Below are positions 7,454 through 19,883 of a DNA stretch of 64,000 nucleotides, piece after piece (the stretch's first letter is position 1; each line of letters begins with the position of its first letter). The DNA lies in NCBI RefSeq assembly GCF_024055665.1, contig NZ_JAMXMC010000007.1, positions 1 to 64,000 on the forward strand, read 5' to 3'. Made by a program: the position numbers and the translations under genes. This DNA is from Ideonella oryzae. GTDB lineage: Bacteria; Pseudomonadota; Gammaproteobacteria; Burkholderiales; Burkholderiaceae_C. The notes beneath the pieces are model-generated. The model did no database searches. It saw nothing but the letters and a program-made list of their open reading frames with translations, and had not been told where the DNA came from.

Positions 7454-7819
7454 ATGCGTTTCAACACCCTTCTGCCGCTGCCGGCCCTCGGCCTGGGCCT
7501 GATGCTGGCCAGCGCGACCGCCCTGGCCGGGCCCACCGATTACCGCTGCCCGGCGCCGCACACGCTGCGCGCCGCCTTCACGCCGCGGGATGCCATCGTC
7601 ACCTTCGACGGCCAGAACTACACCCTGCGCCGTGTGCGCGACAGCCGCGAGGCCCGCTTCACGAACGGCAAGCAGGGCGTGAGCCTGGCCCTGTCCGGCA
7701 GCAACGCCACCTGGCAGCGCAAGGGCGAGGACGATCTGGTCTGCCGCAAGGTGGTGGCTTCGCTGGAACCTGAGGCGCTGGCCGGCCAGCGACCGGCACC
7801 GACCACGCCGGCCCGCTGA
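7454..7819 (+). CDS. Small exported protein, MliC-like (lysozyme inhibitor fold) candidate
   Basis: The 121-residue protein has a signal peptide (MRFNTLLPLPALGLGL, cleavage near ALAGP). The mature part has a YRCPAP start, an IVTFDGQNYTL strand, SGSNATWQRKG and a late Cys (VCRKV). This pattern of two cysteines bracketing beta strands with a WxxKG turn resembles MliC/PliC periplasmic lysozyme inhibitors, but the match is by eye. It is the last gene of the pyrE-DUF4124 set and converges on gatB, with a GC hairpin between them. Confidence 0.55.
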   Translation: MRFNTLLPLPALGLGLMLASATALAGPTDYRCPAPHTLRAAFTPRDAIVTFDGQNYTLRRVRDSREARFTNGKQGVSLALSGSNATWQRKGEDDLVCRKVVASLEPEALAGQRPAPTTPAR

Positions 7820-7824
7820 GCGGC

Positions 7825-7844
7825 GCGGCCCTTCCCAGGGCCGC
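7825..7844. terminator. GC hairpin between convergent genes
   Basis: GCGGCCC (7825-7831) and GGGCCGC (7838-7844) form a perfect 7-bp stem with a 6-nt loop between the ends of the small exported protein gene and gatB. There is no T run on either side, so it is at best a weak bidirectional terminator. Confidence 0.4.
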
Positions 7845-7865
7845 CCGCCTCGCTCATCGGCGGCC

Positions 7866-9317
7866 TCAGCCGAGCTTCTGCTTGAGCAGCTCGGTGGCTT
7901 GCGCCGGGTTGGCCTTGCCCTTGGACGCCTTCATCACCTGGCCGACCAGGGCGTTGAAGGCCTTGTCCTTGCCGGACTTGTACTCCTCGACCGACTTGGC
8001 GTTGGCGGCGATCACCTCGTCGACGATCTTCTCCAGCGCGCCGCTGTCGTTCATCTGCTTGAGGCCCTTGGCCTCGATGACCGCGTCCACGTCGCTGCCG
8101 GCGCCGGTCCACAGAGCGTCGAAAACCTGACGCGCAGCGTTGTTGGAAATGGTGCCGTCCTGGATGCGGCCGATCAGCTGCGCCAGCAGGGCCGGGCTCA
8201 CCGGGGCATCCTGGAGCTCGCGCTCCTCGGCGTTCAGGCGCTTGCTCACCTCGCCCATCAGCCAGTTGACCACCAGCTTGGGCTGGCCGCAGGCGTCGCG
8301 CGCGGCCTCGTAGTAGCGGGCGAAGGCCAGCGACTGGGTCATCATCGTCGCGTCGTAGGCCGGCAGGCCGTCGGCCTGCTGAAAGCGCTCGGCCATCGCA
8401 CGCGGCAGCTCGGGCATCTCGCCCCTGACGCGCTCGACCCACTCGGGAGCGATGACCAGCGGCGGCAGGTCCGGGTCGGGGAAGTAGCGGTAGTCGGCCG
8501 AGTCTTCCTTGCTGCGCATGGCCCGGGTCTCGCCCTTGTCCGGGTTGTAGAGCACCGTGGCCTGCTGGATCGTGAAGCCGTCTTCCAACTGGTCGATCTG
8601 CCAGTTCACCTCGTAGTGCACCGCGTCCACCAGGTAGCGGAAGCTGTTGAGGTTCTTGATCTCGCGGCGGGTGCCGAAGGGCTCGCCGGGCTTGCGCACC
8701 GAGACGTTGACGTCGCAGCGGAAGGAGCCTTCCTGCATGTTGCCGTCGCAGATGCCCAGCCACATGACCAGCGCATGCAGGGTCTTGGCGTATTCGACGG
8801 CCTCCTGGGCCGAGCGCATGTCGGGCTCGGAGACGATCTCCAGCAGCGGCGTGCCGGCGCGGTTCAGGTCGATGCCCGACTGGCCGTGGAAGTCCTCGTG
8901 CAGGCTCTTGCCGGCATCTTCCTCCAGGTGGGCGCGGGTGAGCTGCACCACTTTCTGGCGGTCACCGACGAAGAACGCCACGCTGCCGCCCTGCACCACC
9001 GGGATCTCGAACTGCGAGATCTGGTAGCCCTTGGGCAGATCCGGGTAGAAGTAGTTCTTGCGGGCGAAGATGGACAGCGGCGCCACCTTGGCGCCCACGG
9101 CCAGGCCGAAGCGGATGGCCCGCTCCACCGCGGCGCGGTTGAGCACCGGCAGCGTGCCGGGCAGGGCCAGGTCCACCGGGCAGGCCTGGGTGTTGGGCTC
9201 CGCGCCGAAGGCGGTCGAGGCGCCGCTGAAGATCTTGGACTGCGTGGAGAGCTGGACGTGGTTTTCCAGGCCGATCACGACCTCGTAGCCACGCACGAGT
9301 TGGGGTTGGCTGCTCAT
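7866..9317 (-). CDS. gatB: Asp-tRNA(Asn)/Glu-tRNA(Gln) amidotransferase subunit B
   Basis: The 483-residue protein is the tRNA-binding, kinase-like subunit of the GatCAB amidotransferase, which converts Asp-tRNA(Asn) and Glu-tRNA(Gln) to the amides. It shows the family N-terminus ([15 protein letters not shown]), the [17 protein letters not shown] block, and a C-terminal YqeY-like helical tail. The usual Ile in GLEIHVQL is Asn here. It lies one base after the gatA stop and is the last gene of gatC-gatA-gatB. Its presence implies that the organism makes at least Asn-tRNA(Asn) or Gln-tRNA(Gln) indirectly. Confidence 0.97.
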   Translation of the reverse strand: MSSQPQLVRGYEVVIGLENHVQLSTQSKIFSGASTAFGAEPNTQACPVDLALPGTLPVLNRAAVERAIRFGLAVGAKVAPLSIFARKNYFYPDLPKGYQISQFEIPVVQGGSVAFFVGDRQKVVQLTRAHLEEDAGKSLHEDFHGQSGIDLNRAGTPLLEIVSEPDMRSAQEAVEYAKTLHALVMWLGICDGNMQEGSFRCDVNVSVRKPGEPFGTRREIKNLNSFRYLVDAVHYEVNWQIDQLEDGFTIQQATVLYNPDKGETRAMRSKEDSADYRYFPDPDLPPLVIAPEWVERVRGEMPELPRAMAERFQQADGLPAYDATMMTQSLAFARYYEAARDACGQPKLVVNWLMGEVSKRLNAEERELQDAPVSPALLAQLIGRIQDGTISNNAARQVFDALWTGAGSDVDAVIEAKGLKQMNDSGALEKIVDEVIAANAKSVEEYKSGKDKAFNALVGQVMKASKGKANPAQATELLKQKLG

Positions 9318-9318
9318 C

Positions 9319-10805
<1,487 letters not shown>

Positions 10806-10809
<4 letters not shown>

Positions 10810-11105
10810 TCGATCACCTTGGGCACGAGGAACAGGCCGCCATCGACGGCCGGGGCGCTGCGCTGGTTGCGCTCGCGGTTGTTGCCTTCGGTGACGGCGT
10901 CCTCGCGCAGGCGCAGCTGCACGTCCATCACCGCCGACAGCGGGGTGTACAGGGGTTCGACACCGCTGGTGTCGACGGCGCTCATCTGCTCGACGATGCC
11001 GAAGAAGTCGTTGAGCTGGACCAGCATCGCATCGGCTTCGGCACCGGAAAGCTCCAGGCGCGCCAGCTCGGCGATGCGGCTCACGTCCGCAGGGGTCAGG
11101 GCCAT
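10806..11105 (-). CDS. gatC: Asp-tRNA(Asn)/Glu-tRNA(Gln) amidotransferase subunit C
   Basis: The 99-residue protein matches GatC, which wraps around and stabilises GatA in the complex. It begins [19 protein letters not shown] and ends with the conserved [13 protein letters not shown]. The ATG at 11105 was chosen because it gives the family length; the frame is open further upstream without a family match. It heads the operon and diverges from mreB across 361 bp. Confidence 0.95.
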
Positions 11106-12510
<1,405 letters not shown>

Positions 12511-12549
12511 GACTCCGGCGGGCGCCTGGCGCGCCCCGGGACGACACCC

Positions 12550-13500
12550 ATGCCGCTCGGCACGCTCGACCGCAACCCGCCGCCGTTCTTCCACCAGGGC
12601 CCTTCGGCCCTGTCGAGGCTGCTGCTGGCTGCCGCCCTGGCCATCTTCCTGATGGCCGCGGATCACCGCTTCGCGCTCATCCAGCCCCTGCGCAACGCCC
12701 TGGCCACCGGCCTGCTGCCGGCGGTGCGCGTGCTCGGCCTGCCCGTGGCCCTGGTGGGCGGCAGCGCCGACTATCTCGGCGGCCTGGACCAGGCCCTGGC
12801 CCGCAACCTGACGCTGCAGCGCCAGCTGACCGCGCAGGCGGAGCAGGCCAGCCGGGCCGACCGTCTGGCGCAGGAGAACCTCCAGCTGCGCGGCCTGTTG
12901 GGCCTGCGCCCGGCCACGCCGCCCCGCAGCCAGGTGGCCGAGGTGCTCTACGAGGCTCCTGACCCTTACGTGCACAAGATCTTCATCGACCGCGGCACCC
13001 AGCAAGGGGTGGCCGAAGGTGCGCCCGTGATGAACGAGCACGGCATCCTGGGCCAGGTGACCCGGGCCTATCTGCTGTCGTCCGAGGTGACGCTGCTGGC
13101 CGACCGCGACGCCACCATCCCGGTGCTCAACGCCCGCACCCAACACCGCAGCGCCGCCTTCGGCTCCGGTGACGAGGGGCAGATGGAGCTGCGCTTCGTG
13201 GCCGCCAACGACGACGTGAAGGTGGGTGACACACTGCTGACCAGCGGCGTGGACGGCATCTACCCGGCCGGTGTGCCGGTGGCCACAGTCACCTCGGTCA
13301 ACCGCCAGGGCGAGGGTGGCTTCGCCCACATCGGCCTGGCCCCGGTGGCCAAGACCGGCGGCCTGCGCTTCGTGCTGCTGGTGGGGCCGCTGGACAAGAA
13401 GGCCGACACCGCCGTGGCTGCGGCCGTGGCGGCCGCCAGCGCCGCGGCATCCGCCGCCTCGGCCGCCAGCGCCAACGAGTTCGGGAGCGCACCGCGATGA
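12550..13500 (+). CDS. mreC: Rod shape-determining protein MreC
   Basis: The 316-residue protein has one transmembrane segment (residues ~20-38), a coiled coil (~75-115) and the periplasmic double beta-barrel typical of MreC (for example VHKIFIDRGTQQGV and VNRQGEGGFAHI). MreC links MreB filaments to PBP2 and RodA. The C-terminal ~30 residues are an Ala/Ser-rich low-complexity tail. Its stop overlaps the mreD start by 4 bp. Confidence 0.95.
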   Translation: MPLGTLDRNPPPFFHQGPSALSRLLLAAALAIFLMAADHRFALIQPLRNALATGLLPAVRVLGLPVALVGGSADYLGGLDQALARNLTLQRQLTAQAEQASRADRLAQENLQLRGLLGLRPATPPRSQVAEVLYEAPDPYVHKIFIDRGTQQGVAEGAPVMNEHGILGQVTRAYLLSSEVTLLADRDATIPVLNARTQHRSAAFGSGDEGQMELRFVAANDDVKVGDTLLTSGVDGIYPAGVPVATVTSVNRQGEGGFAHIGLAPVAKTGGLRFVLLVGPLDKKADTAVAAAVAAASAAASAASAASANEFGSAPR

Positions 13501-14021
13501 GCATCATGCCGCGGGGTGCGGACCAGCTGCTGCTGCCGGTCAACCCCTGGTTCCTGTGGGCCTCGCTGCTGCTGGCCCTGGCCCTGAACCTGATCCCCCT
13601 GGGCTCCACGCCCTGGATGCCCGACTTCGTGGCCCTGGTGCTGGTGTTCTGGAGCGTGCACCAGCCGCGCCGGGTGGGCATCACCACCGCCTTCTTCTTC
13701 GGCTTGCTGATGGACGTGCATCACGGCTCGCTGCTGGGCCAGCACGCGCTGGCCTACAGCCTGCTGGGCTTCTTCGGCATCGCCATCCACCGCCGGGTGC
13801 TGTGGTTCGGCCTGTCCGGCCAGATGGCCCAGGTGGCGCCCGCGTTCTTCGCGGCCACCCTGTTGACCCTGCTAGTGCGTGCCGTGGCCGGCGATGGCTG
13901 GCCGGGCTGGAGCGTGCTGGTCGCGCCGCTGGCCCAGACCCTGCTGTGGCCGGTGGCCAGCCTGGTGCTGCTGGCGCCGCAGCGCCGCCCACCAGACCCC
14001 GACAAGAACCGCGTCCTGTGA
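13497..14021 (+). CDS. mreD: Rod shape-determining protein MreD
   Basis: The 174-residue, strongly hydrophobic inner-membrane protein has about five transmembrane helices. MreD is an elongasome component of the family that binds MreC/PBP2. The identity rests on size, hydrophobicity, conserved patches (GLLMDVHHGSLLGQHAL) and operon position. It starts inside the mreC stop (ATGA) and ends 13 bp before mrdA. Confidence 0.93.
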   Translation: MSIMPRGADQLLLPVNPWFLWASLLLALALNLIPLGSTPWMPDFVALVLVFWSVHQPRRVGITTAFFFGLLMDVHHGSLLGQHALAYSLLGFFGIAIHRRVLWFGLSGQMAQVAPAFFAATLLTLLVRAVAGDGWPGWSVLVAPLAQTLLWPVASLVLLAPQRRPPDPDKNRVL

Positions 14022-14034
14022 GCCGGGTGCCCGC

Positions 14035-16155
14035 ATGACCGAGTTGCGCAACATCCAGCGGGAACTGGAGCGCTTCCGCTTCCGCTCGATCGCCGCTGCG
14101 GCCTTCGTGCTGCTGAGCTTCGGCCTGCTCGTCAGCCGTCTGGTGGTGCTGCAGGTGGCCCGGCACGATGAACTGTCCACCCGGGCCGAGGCCAACCGCA
14201 TCGCGGTGCTGCCCATCGTGCCGCAGCGGGGCCGCATCCTGGACCGCAACGGCGTGGTGCTGGCCACCAACTACACGGCCTACACGCTGGAGATCACCCC
14301 CTCCAAGGTGAGCAATCTGGAGCAGACCATCGACCAGCTGGCTCAGCTGATCGACATCCAGCCGCGCGACCGCAAGCGCTTCAAGCGGCAGATGGAGGAG
14401 AGCAAGAGCTTCGAGAGCCTGCCCATCCGCACCAAGCTGACCGACGAGGAGATGGCGCGCTTCCTGGCCCAGCGCTTCCACTTCCCCGGCGTGGACATCA
14501 AGGCCCGGCTGTTCCGCAGCTACCCGCTGGGTGACACCGCCAGCCACCTGCTGGGCTACATCGGCCGCATCAACCAGGCCGAGAAGACCGCGATGGAGGA
14601 CTGGGACGAGGACCGCCTGGCCAACTACCGCGGCACGGAATACATCGGCAAGCTGGGCCTGGAGCAGAGCTACGAGGCCGAACTGCACGGTCGCACCGGC
14701 TACGAGGAGGTGGAGACCGCCGCCAGCGGCCGCGCGGTGCGGCGCCTGAACAGCCACCCCCCCACCCCCGGCAACGAGCTGCACCTGTCGATCGACATCA
14801 AGCTGCAGCACCTGGTGGAGCAGCTCTACGGCGACCGCCGCGGCGCGCTGGTGGCCATCGACCCGCGCAACGGCGAGGTGCTGGCCTTTGTCTCCAAGCC
14901 CACCTTCGACCCCAACCTCTTCGTCGACGGCATCGATTTCGACAGCTGGCGCGAGCTCAACGAATCGATCGACAAGCCGCTGCTCAACCGGGCGCTGCGC
15001 GGCACCTATCCGCCGGGCTCCACGTTCAAGCCCTACATGGCGGTGGCGGCGCTGACCACGGGCAAGCGCGATCCGCACCTGGTCATCCAGGACAACCTGA
15101 GCTACACCTTCGGCGGCCACACTTTCGGCAGCCCCGAAACCGACCGCGCCGGCCCCAAGGACATGCGGCTGGCCATCATCACCTCGTCCAACGTTTACTT
15201 CTACAGCCTGGCCGTGGAGATGGGCGTGGACCTGATCCACGAGCAGCTCGAGCCCTTCGGCTTCGGCCGCAGGACGGGCATCGACCTGGAGGGCGAGGTC
15301 ACCGGCGTGCTGCCCTCCACCGAATGGAAGCGGCGCACCTACAAGCGGCCGGAGCAGAAGAAGTGGTACCCCGGCGAGACGGTGTCGCTGGGCATCGGCC
15401 AGGGCTACAACAACTTCACGATGACCCAGCTGGCCACCGCCATGGCCACACTGTGCACTGGCGGCCAGCGCTTCCAGCCCCGGCTGGTGCGCGAGGTCGA
15501 GGACCTGGTCTCGCACGACAAGCGCATCGTCTCCTCCGACGCCCTGCCCCCACTGCCCCTCAAGCCGCAGGATGTGTCGCTGGTGCTGGACGCCATGGTG
15601 GGCGTGGCCCAGGCCGGCACCTCCTCGCGGGTGTTTGCCGGCGCGCCCTACGTGAGCGGCGGCAAGACCGGCACCGCCCAGGCCGTGACCATGCGCAGCG
15701 GGGAGAAGTACAGCGCCGCCCGGGTGGCCGAGCACCAGCGCGACCACTCGCTCTACATCGCCTTCGCGCCGCGCGACAACCCGCGCGTGGCCCTGGCCCT
15801 GATCGTCGAGAACGCCGGCTGGGGCACGGCAGCCGCAGCCCCGATTGCGCGCCGCGTGCTGGACTATGTGCTGATGGGACAGTACCCCAGCGAGGAAGAC
15901 ATCGCCCTGGTGCGCGAAGGCAAGTCCGTTGGCCCGCCGGTGGGCACCCCGCGCCGGGTGGAGGACGTGCCGCTGCCTCACACCAACCCGGTGGACATGC
16001 CACTGGGATTGGCCCCCGCGCCGGCCGCCAGCGGCGCCTCCGCGGCGGGCGCGGTGCCGGCAGCCAGCGGTGCGACGGCCGCGTCCCGTTCCGCGTCTCG
16101 TCCGGCCGCCAACCCGATCCCGGCCGCCCCCGTGGCCTCAGGAGCCTCACGATGA
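14035..16155 (+). CDS. mrdA: Penicillin-binding protein 2 (elongation transpeptidase)
   Basis: The 706-residue class B PBP cross-links peptidoglycan during lateral growth. There is one N-terminal membrane anchor (~20-42), a pedestal domain, and a transpeptidase domain with the three penicillin-binding motifs: STFK (Ser329), SSN (384-386) and KTGT (544-547). The last ~50 residues, after the folded domain, are an Ala/Ser/Pro-rich tail not needed for catalysis. The ATG at 14035 gives the normal N-terminus. The stop overlaps the rodA start (ATGA). Confidence 0.97.
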   Translation: MTELRNIQRELERFRFRSIAAAAFVLLSFGLLVSRLVVLQVARHDELSTRAEANRIAVLPIVPQRGRILDRNGVVLATNYTAYTLEITPSKVSNLEQTIDQLAQLIDIQPRDRKRFKRQMEESKSFESLPIRTKLTDEEMARFLAQRFHFPGVDIKARLFRSYPLGDTASHLLGYIGRINQAEKTAMEDWDEDRLANYRGTEYIGKLGLEQSYEAELHGRTGYEEVETAASGRAVRRLNSHPPTPGNELHLSIDIKLQHLVEQLYGDRRGALVAIDPRNGEVLAFVSKPTFDPNLFVDGIDFDSWRELNESIDKPLLNRALRGTYPPGSTFKPYMAVAALTTGKRDPHLVIQDNLSYTFGGHTFGSPETDRAGPKDMRLAIITSSNVYFYSLAVEMGVDLIHEQLEPFGFGRRTGIDLEGEVTGVLPSTEWKRRTYKRPEQKKWYPGETVSLGIGQGYNNFTMTQLATAMATLCTGGQRFQPRLVREVEDLVSHDKRIVSSDALPPLPLKPQDVSLVLDAMVGVAQAGTSSRVFAGAPYVSGGKTGTAQAVTMRSGEKYSAARVAEHQRDHSLYIAFAPRDNPRVALALIVENAGWGTAAAAPIARRVLDYVLMGQYPSEEDIALVREGKSVGPPVGTPRRVEDVPLPHTNPVDMPLGLAPAPAASGASAAGAVPAASGATAASRSASRPAANPIPAAPVASGASR

Positions 16156-17306
16156 GCGTCGTCTTCGAGCGTCCCTCGCTGTGGCGCCGCCTGCAGCCCA
16201 TCTTCAGCGGCTTCGACCTGCCCTTGCTGGCTGGCCTGGTGGTGCTGGGCATGATGGGCCTGGTGACGATGTATTCGGCCGGCTACGACAACGGCAGCCG
16301 CTTTGCCGACCACGGTCGCAACATGCTGCTGGGCCTGGGCATCCTGTTCCTGGTGGCCCAGGTGCCTCCGCAGCGCCTGGCCCAGCTGGCGGTGCCGCTC
16401 TACTCGCTTGGCGTGGCCCTGCTGGTGGCCACCGCCCTGTTCGGTATCACCAAGAAGGGGGCGACCCGTTGGCTCAATGTCGGGGTCGTGATCCAGCCCA
16501 GCGAGCTGATGAAGATCGCCATGCCGCTGATGCTGGCCTGGTGGTTCCAGAAGCGCGAAGGCCAGCTGCGCGCGCTGGACTTCGTGGCCGCGGCCCTGCT
16601 GCTGATCGTGCCGGTGGGGCTGGTGGTCAAGCAGCCCGACCTGGGCACCGCCATCCTGATCCTCTCCGGCGGGCTCTACGTCATCTACTTCGCCGGCCTG
16701 TCCTGGAAGCTCATCCTGCCGGTGCTGCTGGCTGGCGCGGTCGCCGTCACGGCCATCGTGCTGTCGGCCGACCGCATCTGCCAGGACGACGTGACCTGGC
16801 CGCTGCTGCGCGAATACCAGAAGCACCGCGTCTGCACGCTGCTGGACCCCACCACCGACCCGCTGGGCAAGGGCTTCCACATCATCCAGGGCATGATCGC
16901 GATCGGCTCGGGCGGCGTCACCGGCAAGGGCTTCATGCAGGGCACCCAGACCCACCTGGAATTCATCCCCGAGCGCACGACCGACTTCGTCTTCGCCGCC
17001 TTCGCCGAGGAGTTCGGCCTGATGGGCGCGCTGGCCCTGATCACGGCCTTCACCTTCGTGCTGGCGCGCGGCCTGCTGATCGCCAACTCGGCCCCCACCG
17101 TCTTCTCGCGCCTGCTGGCCGGCGCGTTGACGATGAGCTTCTTCACCTACGCGATGGTGAACATGGGCATGGTCAGCGGCATCCTGCCGGTGGTGGGCAT
17201 CCCCCTGCCCTTCATCAGCTACGGCGGCACGGCCATGGTCACCCTGGGTTTTGCGCTGGGCATGCTGATGTCCATCGCCAAGAGCCGCCGGCTGATCCAG
17301 ACCTGA
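16152..17306 (+). CDS. rodA: Rod shape-determining protein RodA (SEDS glycosyltransferase)
   Basis: The 384-residue polytopic membrane protein of the SEDS family polymerises lipid II together with PBP2. Conserved features include WLNVG, QPSELMK, KQPDLGTA, the long periplasmic loop between the later helices, EFIPERTTDF and GIPLPFISYGG. It is the last gene of the mre operon and is followed by a strong intrinsic terminator. Confidence 0.97.
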   Translation: MSVVFERPSLWRRLQPIFSGFDLPLLAGLVVLGMMGLVTMYSAGYDNGSRFADHGRNMLLGLGILFLVAQVPPQRLAQLAVPLYSLGVALLVATALFGITKKGATRWLNVGVVIQPSELMKIAMPLMLAWWFQKREGQLRALDFVAAALLLIVPVGLVVKQPDLGTAILILSGGLYVIYFAGLSWKLILPVLLAGAVAVTAIVLSADRICQDDVTWPLLREYQKHRVCTLLDPTTDPLGKGFHIIQGMIAIGSGGVTGKGFMQGTQTHLEFIPERTTDFVFAAFAEEFGLMGALALITAFTFVLARGLLIANSAPTVFSRLLAGALTMSFFTYAMVNMGMVSGILPVVGIPLPFISYGGTAMVTLGFALGMLMSIAKSRRLIQT

Positions 17307-17321
17307 GACCGCAATGAGAAA

Positions 17322-17347
17322 GGGCTCCCCAAGGGAGCCCGATTTTT
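17322..17347 (+). terminator. Rho-independent terminator after rodA
   Basis: GGGCTCCC (17322-17329) and GGGAGCCC (17333-17340) form a perfect 8-bp stem with a CAA loop, followed by GATTTTTC. It lies 16 bp after the rodA stop and ends the mre-mrd operon. The convergent gene ends at 17365, so it may serve both directions. Confidence 0.88.
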
Positions 17348-17364
17348 CGGCGCATGGCCTGCCG

Positions 17365-18144
17365 TCAATTGGCGTGCTGGCAACCCGGTGCGGAGGTCGA
17401 TGCCGCCAGCATGTTCTCCAGCAGGGGTTTGGCGTCCCAGTCGTGGTCCCAGGCGTACTCCAGGGTCAGGCCACTGGCGATCACGCGTCCCTGCTTCCAG
17501 CAGTAGTCCACCAACGTCGCGTTCCCCACGGTGTCGGTCAGGATGGTCTTGATCGGGGGTTGGACCATCAGGGCATTCTGGCTGGCCGAGCTGCCGTTGA
17601 TGGTAGAGGGCACGCCCTTCATCAGCGGCCACTTGGGGCGAACGGCCACATCCAGGTCGTCACGGGCATTGAAAGAGGCCACCATCTTGGGCAGGACCCC
17701 GGTGAAACGCCCGTTGTTCCAGCCATGGTCGGCCACATGGAACTCCAGCGTCCGCGGGCCGGTCTTCACCCAGTGGTTGATCCGGCCCATTTGCGCCTTC
17801 AACGTGTCATAGAAGGGCTGCGGCTGGTCGCTGGAAACGATGATCACCGAATACTGTTCGAGCCCGATGTCGGACATCGCGGCCAGCGCGTCGGCGGTGG
17901 CGGTGGAAAAAGCCACCCCCAGATTGTTGAGGATGGTTTCGTTGGCCACCGATCCCCAGGGCTGGGTCTCCTGTAGCAGCAGCACCGTGGGCGGCGCCAG
18001 CTGAGCAGCCGTGGAAGCCATGGGGACGGCGCGCAGAGCATCCGCCTGAGGGGGTCGCTGCGTCGTCACGGAAGCCGATGCACCAAGGGCCATCGCCGAC
18101 AGGAGCAGCGCCGACAGACGGGGGCAGGCTCGGACATTCTTCAT
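17365..18144 (-). CDS. Secreted protein of unknown function
   Basis: The 259-residue protein has a signal peptide (MKNVRACPRLSALLLSAMAL, cleavage near GASASV). The mature part has an alternating strand/helix pattern: PTVLLLQETQPWGS, a strand ending YSVIIVSSDQPQPFY, then HWVKTGPRTLEFHVADHGWNNG. This recalls flavodoxin-like or class I glutamine-amidotransferase-like (ThuA/GldG type) folds, without a clear catalytic triad. It ends CQHAN with two late Cys. The ATG at 18144 follows AGGA. The 187 bp upstream to the sensor kinase gene may hold its own promoter. I do not recognise the family. Confidence 0.6.
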   Translation of the reverse strand: MKNVRACPRLSALLLSAMALGASASVTTQRPPQADALRAVPMASTAAQLAPPTVLLLQETQPWGSVANETILNNLGVAFSTATADALAAMSDIGLEQYSVIIVSSDQPQPFYDTLKAQMGRINHWVKTGPRTLEFHVADHGWNNGRFTGVLPKMVASFNARDDLDVAVRPKWPLMKGVPSTINGSSASQNALMVQPPIKTILTDTVGNATLVDYCWKQGRVIASGLTLEYAWDHDWDAKPLLENMLAASTSAPGCQHAN

Positions 18145-18331
18145 GAGGAGATCCTCGATCGGGAAAAAGCGTGGTCCTTGGGTACTGCCAAATGTTGGAT
18201 TGACTTTGGCGCACCCTTGAGCCTGAAGCAATCGTAGGAATCCCTCCCTGCACCGACCATCCCCATAAGGGATGAGCCGTCCCCTGGACAGGGGACCCAC
18301 CCCCAAGAACAGGGGGGATGACACCCTGAGG

Positions 18332-19822
18332 CTAGGTCTCGCGGGTGGCCGTGAAGCGCACAGTGAAGACCGTGCCCGGACGCTCGCCCGGTGGCACCGG
18401 CCCGCCACTCCAGGCGTTCTCGATGTCCACACTGGCACCGTGGCGCTCGGCGATCTCCTTGACGATGGCCAAGCCGAGGCCGCTGCCATCGACATCGGTG
18501 CCCAGGGCCCGGTAGAAGGGCTGAAAGACCTGTTCGCGCTCGGCCGACGGGATGCCCGGGCCGTTGTCCTCCACCTGCAGGGCCACCACCTGGCCAAAGG
18601 GATCGGGCACCACGCGCACCGTCACCGTGCCCTCGGCCGGCGTGTACTGCAACGCGTTGTCCACCAGGTTGCGCACCATCTCGCGCACCAGCAGGGGCTG
18701 GCCCATCAGCGTGGGCATGGGGTCGCCCGGGGCCGGGCCTTCGTAGCCCAGGTCGATGCGCTTGTCCAAGGCCTTGGGCACGAAGTCCTGCACCGTCTCG
18801 GTGGCAATGTCGGCCAGGTCGAAGGGCAGCTGCCGCCGCGACTGCTCCTCGTCCTCGGCCCGGGCCATCGAGAGCAACTGGTTGACCATGTGGGCCGCCC
18901 GCTGGCTGGACAGGGCAATCTGCGCCAGGCTGCGGCGCACCGACTGGGCGTCGCCGCCAGCGTCGATCTCGCGCTGGGCCAGCTCGGCCTGCATGCGCAG
19001 ACCCGCCAGCGGCGTCTTGAGCTGGTGGGCCGCATCGGCCAGGAAGTGCTTCTGTGCGCCCACCGACTGGTCCAGCCGGCCCAGCAGGTCGTTGATGGAG
19101 CGCACCAGCGGCGCCACCTCCTCGGGCGCCTCCAGCTCGTCGATGGGGCTGAGGTCGTGGCTCTCGCGGCGGCGGATGCGCTGCTGCAGCTCATTGAGCG
19201 GGGCGATGCCACGCGCCAGTGCGAACCACACCAGCAGCACCGCCACCGGAAGAATCACAAACTGGGGCAGGATCACGCCCTTGATGATCTCGGTGGCCAG
19301 GCGGGAACGCTTGCCCTGCGTCTCGGCCACCTGCACCAGCGCGATCGGCGAGGCTTCGCTGGTCTCGGCCGTGGGCCGCAGCATCGCCACCCGCACCGGT
19401 TCGCTGAACACCTCGGCATCGCGCCACACCACCTCGCCCACTGGCAGCGGATCCCCGATCGGCACGGGAATCTCGCCGTCGCCCGCCAGCAGCCGCCCCT
19501 GCGCGTCCATCACCTGGAAGTAGATCTTGTCGACCTCGTCGCCCCGCAGCAGCACCGCGGTGGGCTCCGGCAGCGGCACCGGCAGATCGATGGGGTGAGC
19601 GGCCAGCTCGAGCGCCACCTGGCGGGAGATGACCCGGGCCAGCTGAGCCAGATCGCGGTCATAGGGGCGGGCGGCAATGTTCTGCGCCACCAGCCAGGTC
19701 AGGGCCACGCTCATCGGCCACAGCAGCAGCAACGGCGCCAGCATCCAGTCCAGGATCTCGCCGAACAGCGAGCGCTGCTCACGCGGAGCACTGGAGCGGC
19801 GGACGGACGAGAGCAGCCTCAT
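18332..19822 (-). CDS. Two-component sensor histidine kinase (TctE/QseC type)
   Basis: The 496-residue inner-membrane kinase has transmembrane helices at ~27-48 and ~181-202 bracketing a ~130-residue periplasmic sensor with the 2CSK_N character of TctE-like kinases. A HAMP-like segment, the H-box (AHQLKTPL, His266), an N-box (DNALQYTP), and G boxes (DNGPGIP, GSGLGLAI) follow. It is encoded 61 bp downstream of its OmpR-type regulator. The signal is not readable from sequence; TctE relatives sense carboxylic acids and QseC relatives sense metals or hormones. Confidence 0.92.
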   Translation of the reverse strand: MRLLSSVRRSSAPREQRSLFGEILDWMLAPLLLLWPMSVALTWLVAQNIAARPYDRDLAQLARVISRQVALELAAHPIDLPVPLPEPTAVLLRGDEVDKIYFQVMDAQGRLLAGDGEIPVPIGDPLPVGEVVWRDAEVFSEPVRVAMLRPTAETSEASPIALVQVAETQGKRSRLATEIIKGVILPQFVILPVAVLLVWFALARGIAPLNELQQRIRRRESHDLSPIDELEAPEEVAPLVRSINDLLGRLDQSVGAQKHFLADAAHQLKTPLAGLRMQAELAQREIDAGGDAQSVRRSLAQIALSSQRAAHMVNQLLSMARAEDEEQSRRQLPFDLADIATETVQDFVPKALDKRIDLGYEGPAPGDPMPTLMGQPLLVREMVRNLVDNALQYTPAEGTVTVRVVPDPFGQVVALQVEDNGPGIPSAEREQVFQPFYRALGTDVDGSGLGLAIVKEIAERHGASVDIENAWSGGPVPPGERPGTVFTVRFTATRET

Positions 19823-19883
19823 GGTGCGTGCAGCCTAGGCCAGGCGCCTGACGCCGTGCTGGCGCATCGGCCTGCGCCGCCCC

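Noticed and set aside
13681-15981. Long minus-strand open frame opposite mreD and mrdA
   Set aside because: Same cause; the plus-strand penicillin-binding motifs are unambiguous.
18279-18296. 8-bp inverted repeat GTCCCCTG/CAGGGGAC after the sensor kinase gene, as a terminator
   Set aside because: The loop is only 2 nt and no T run follows on either strand, so termination cannot be supported.
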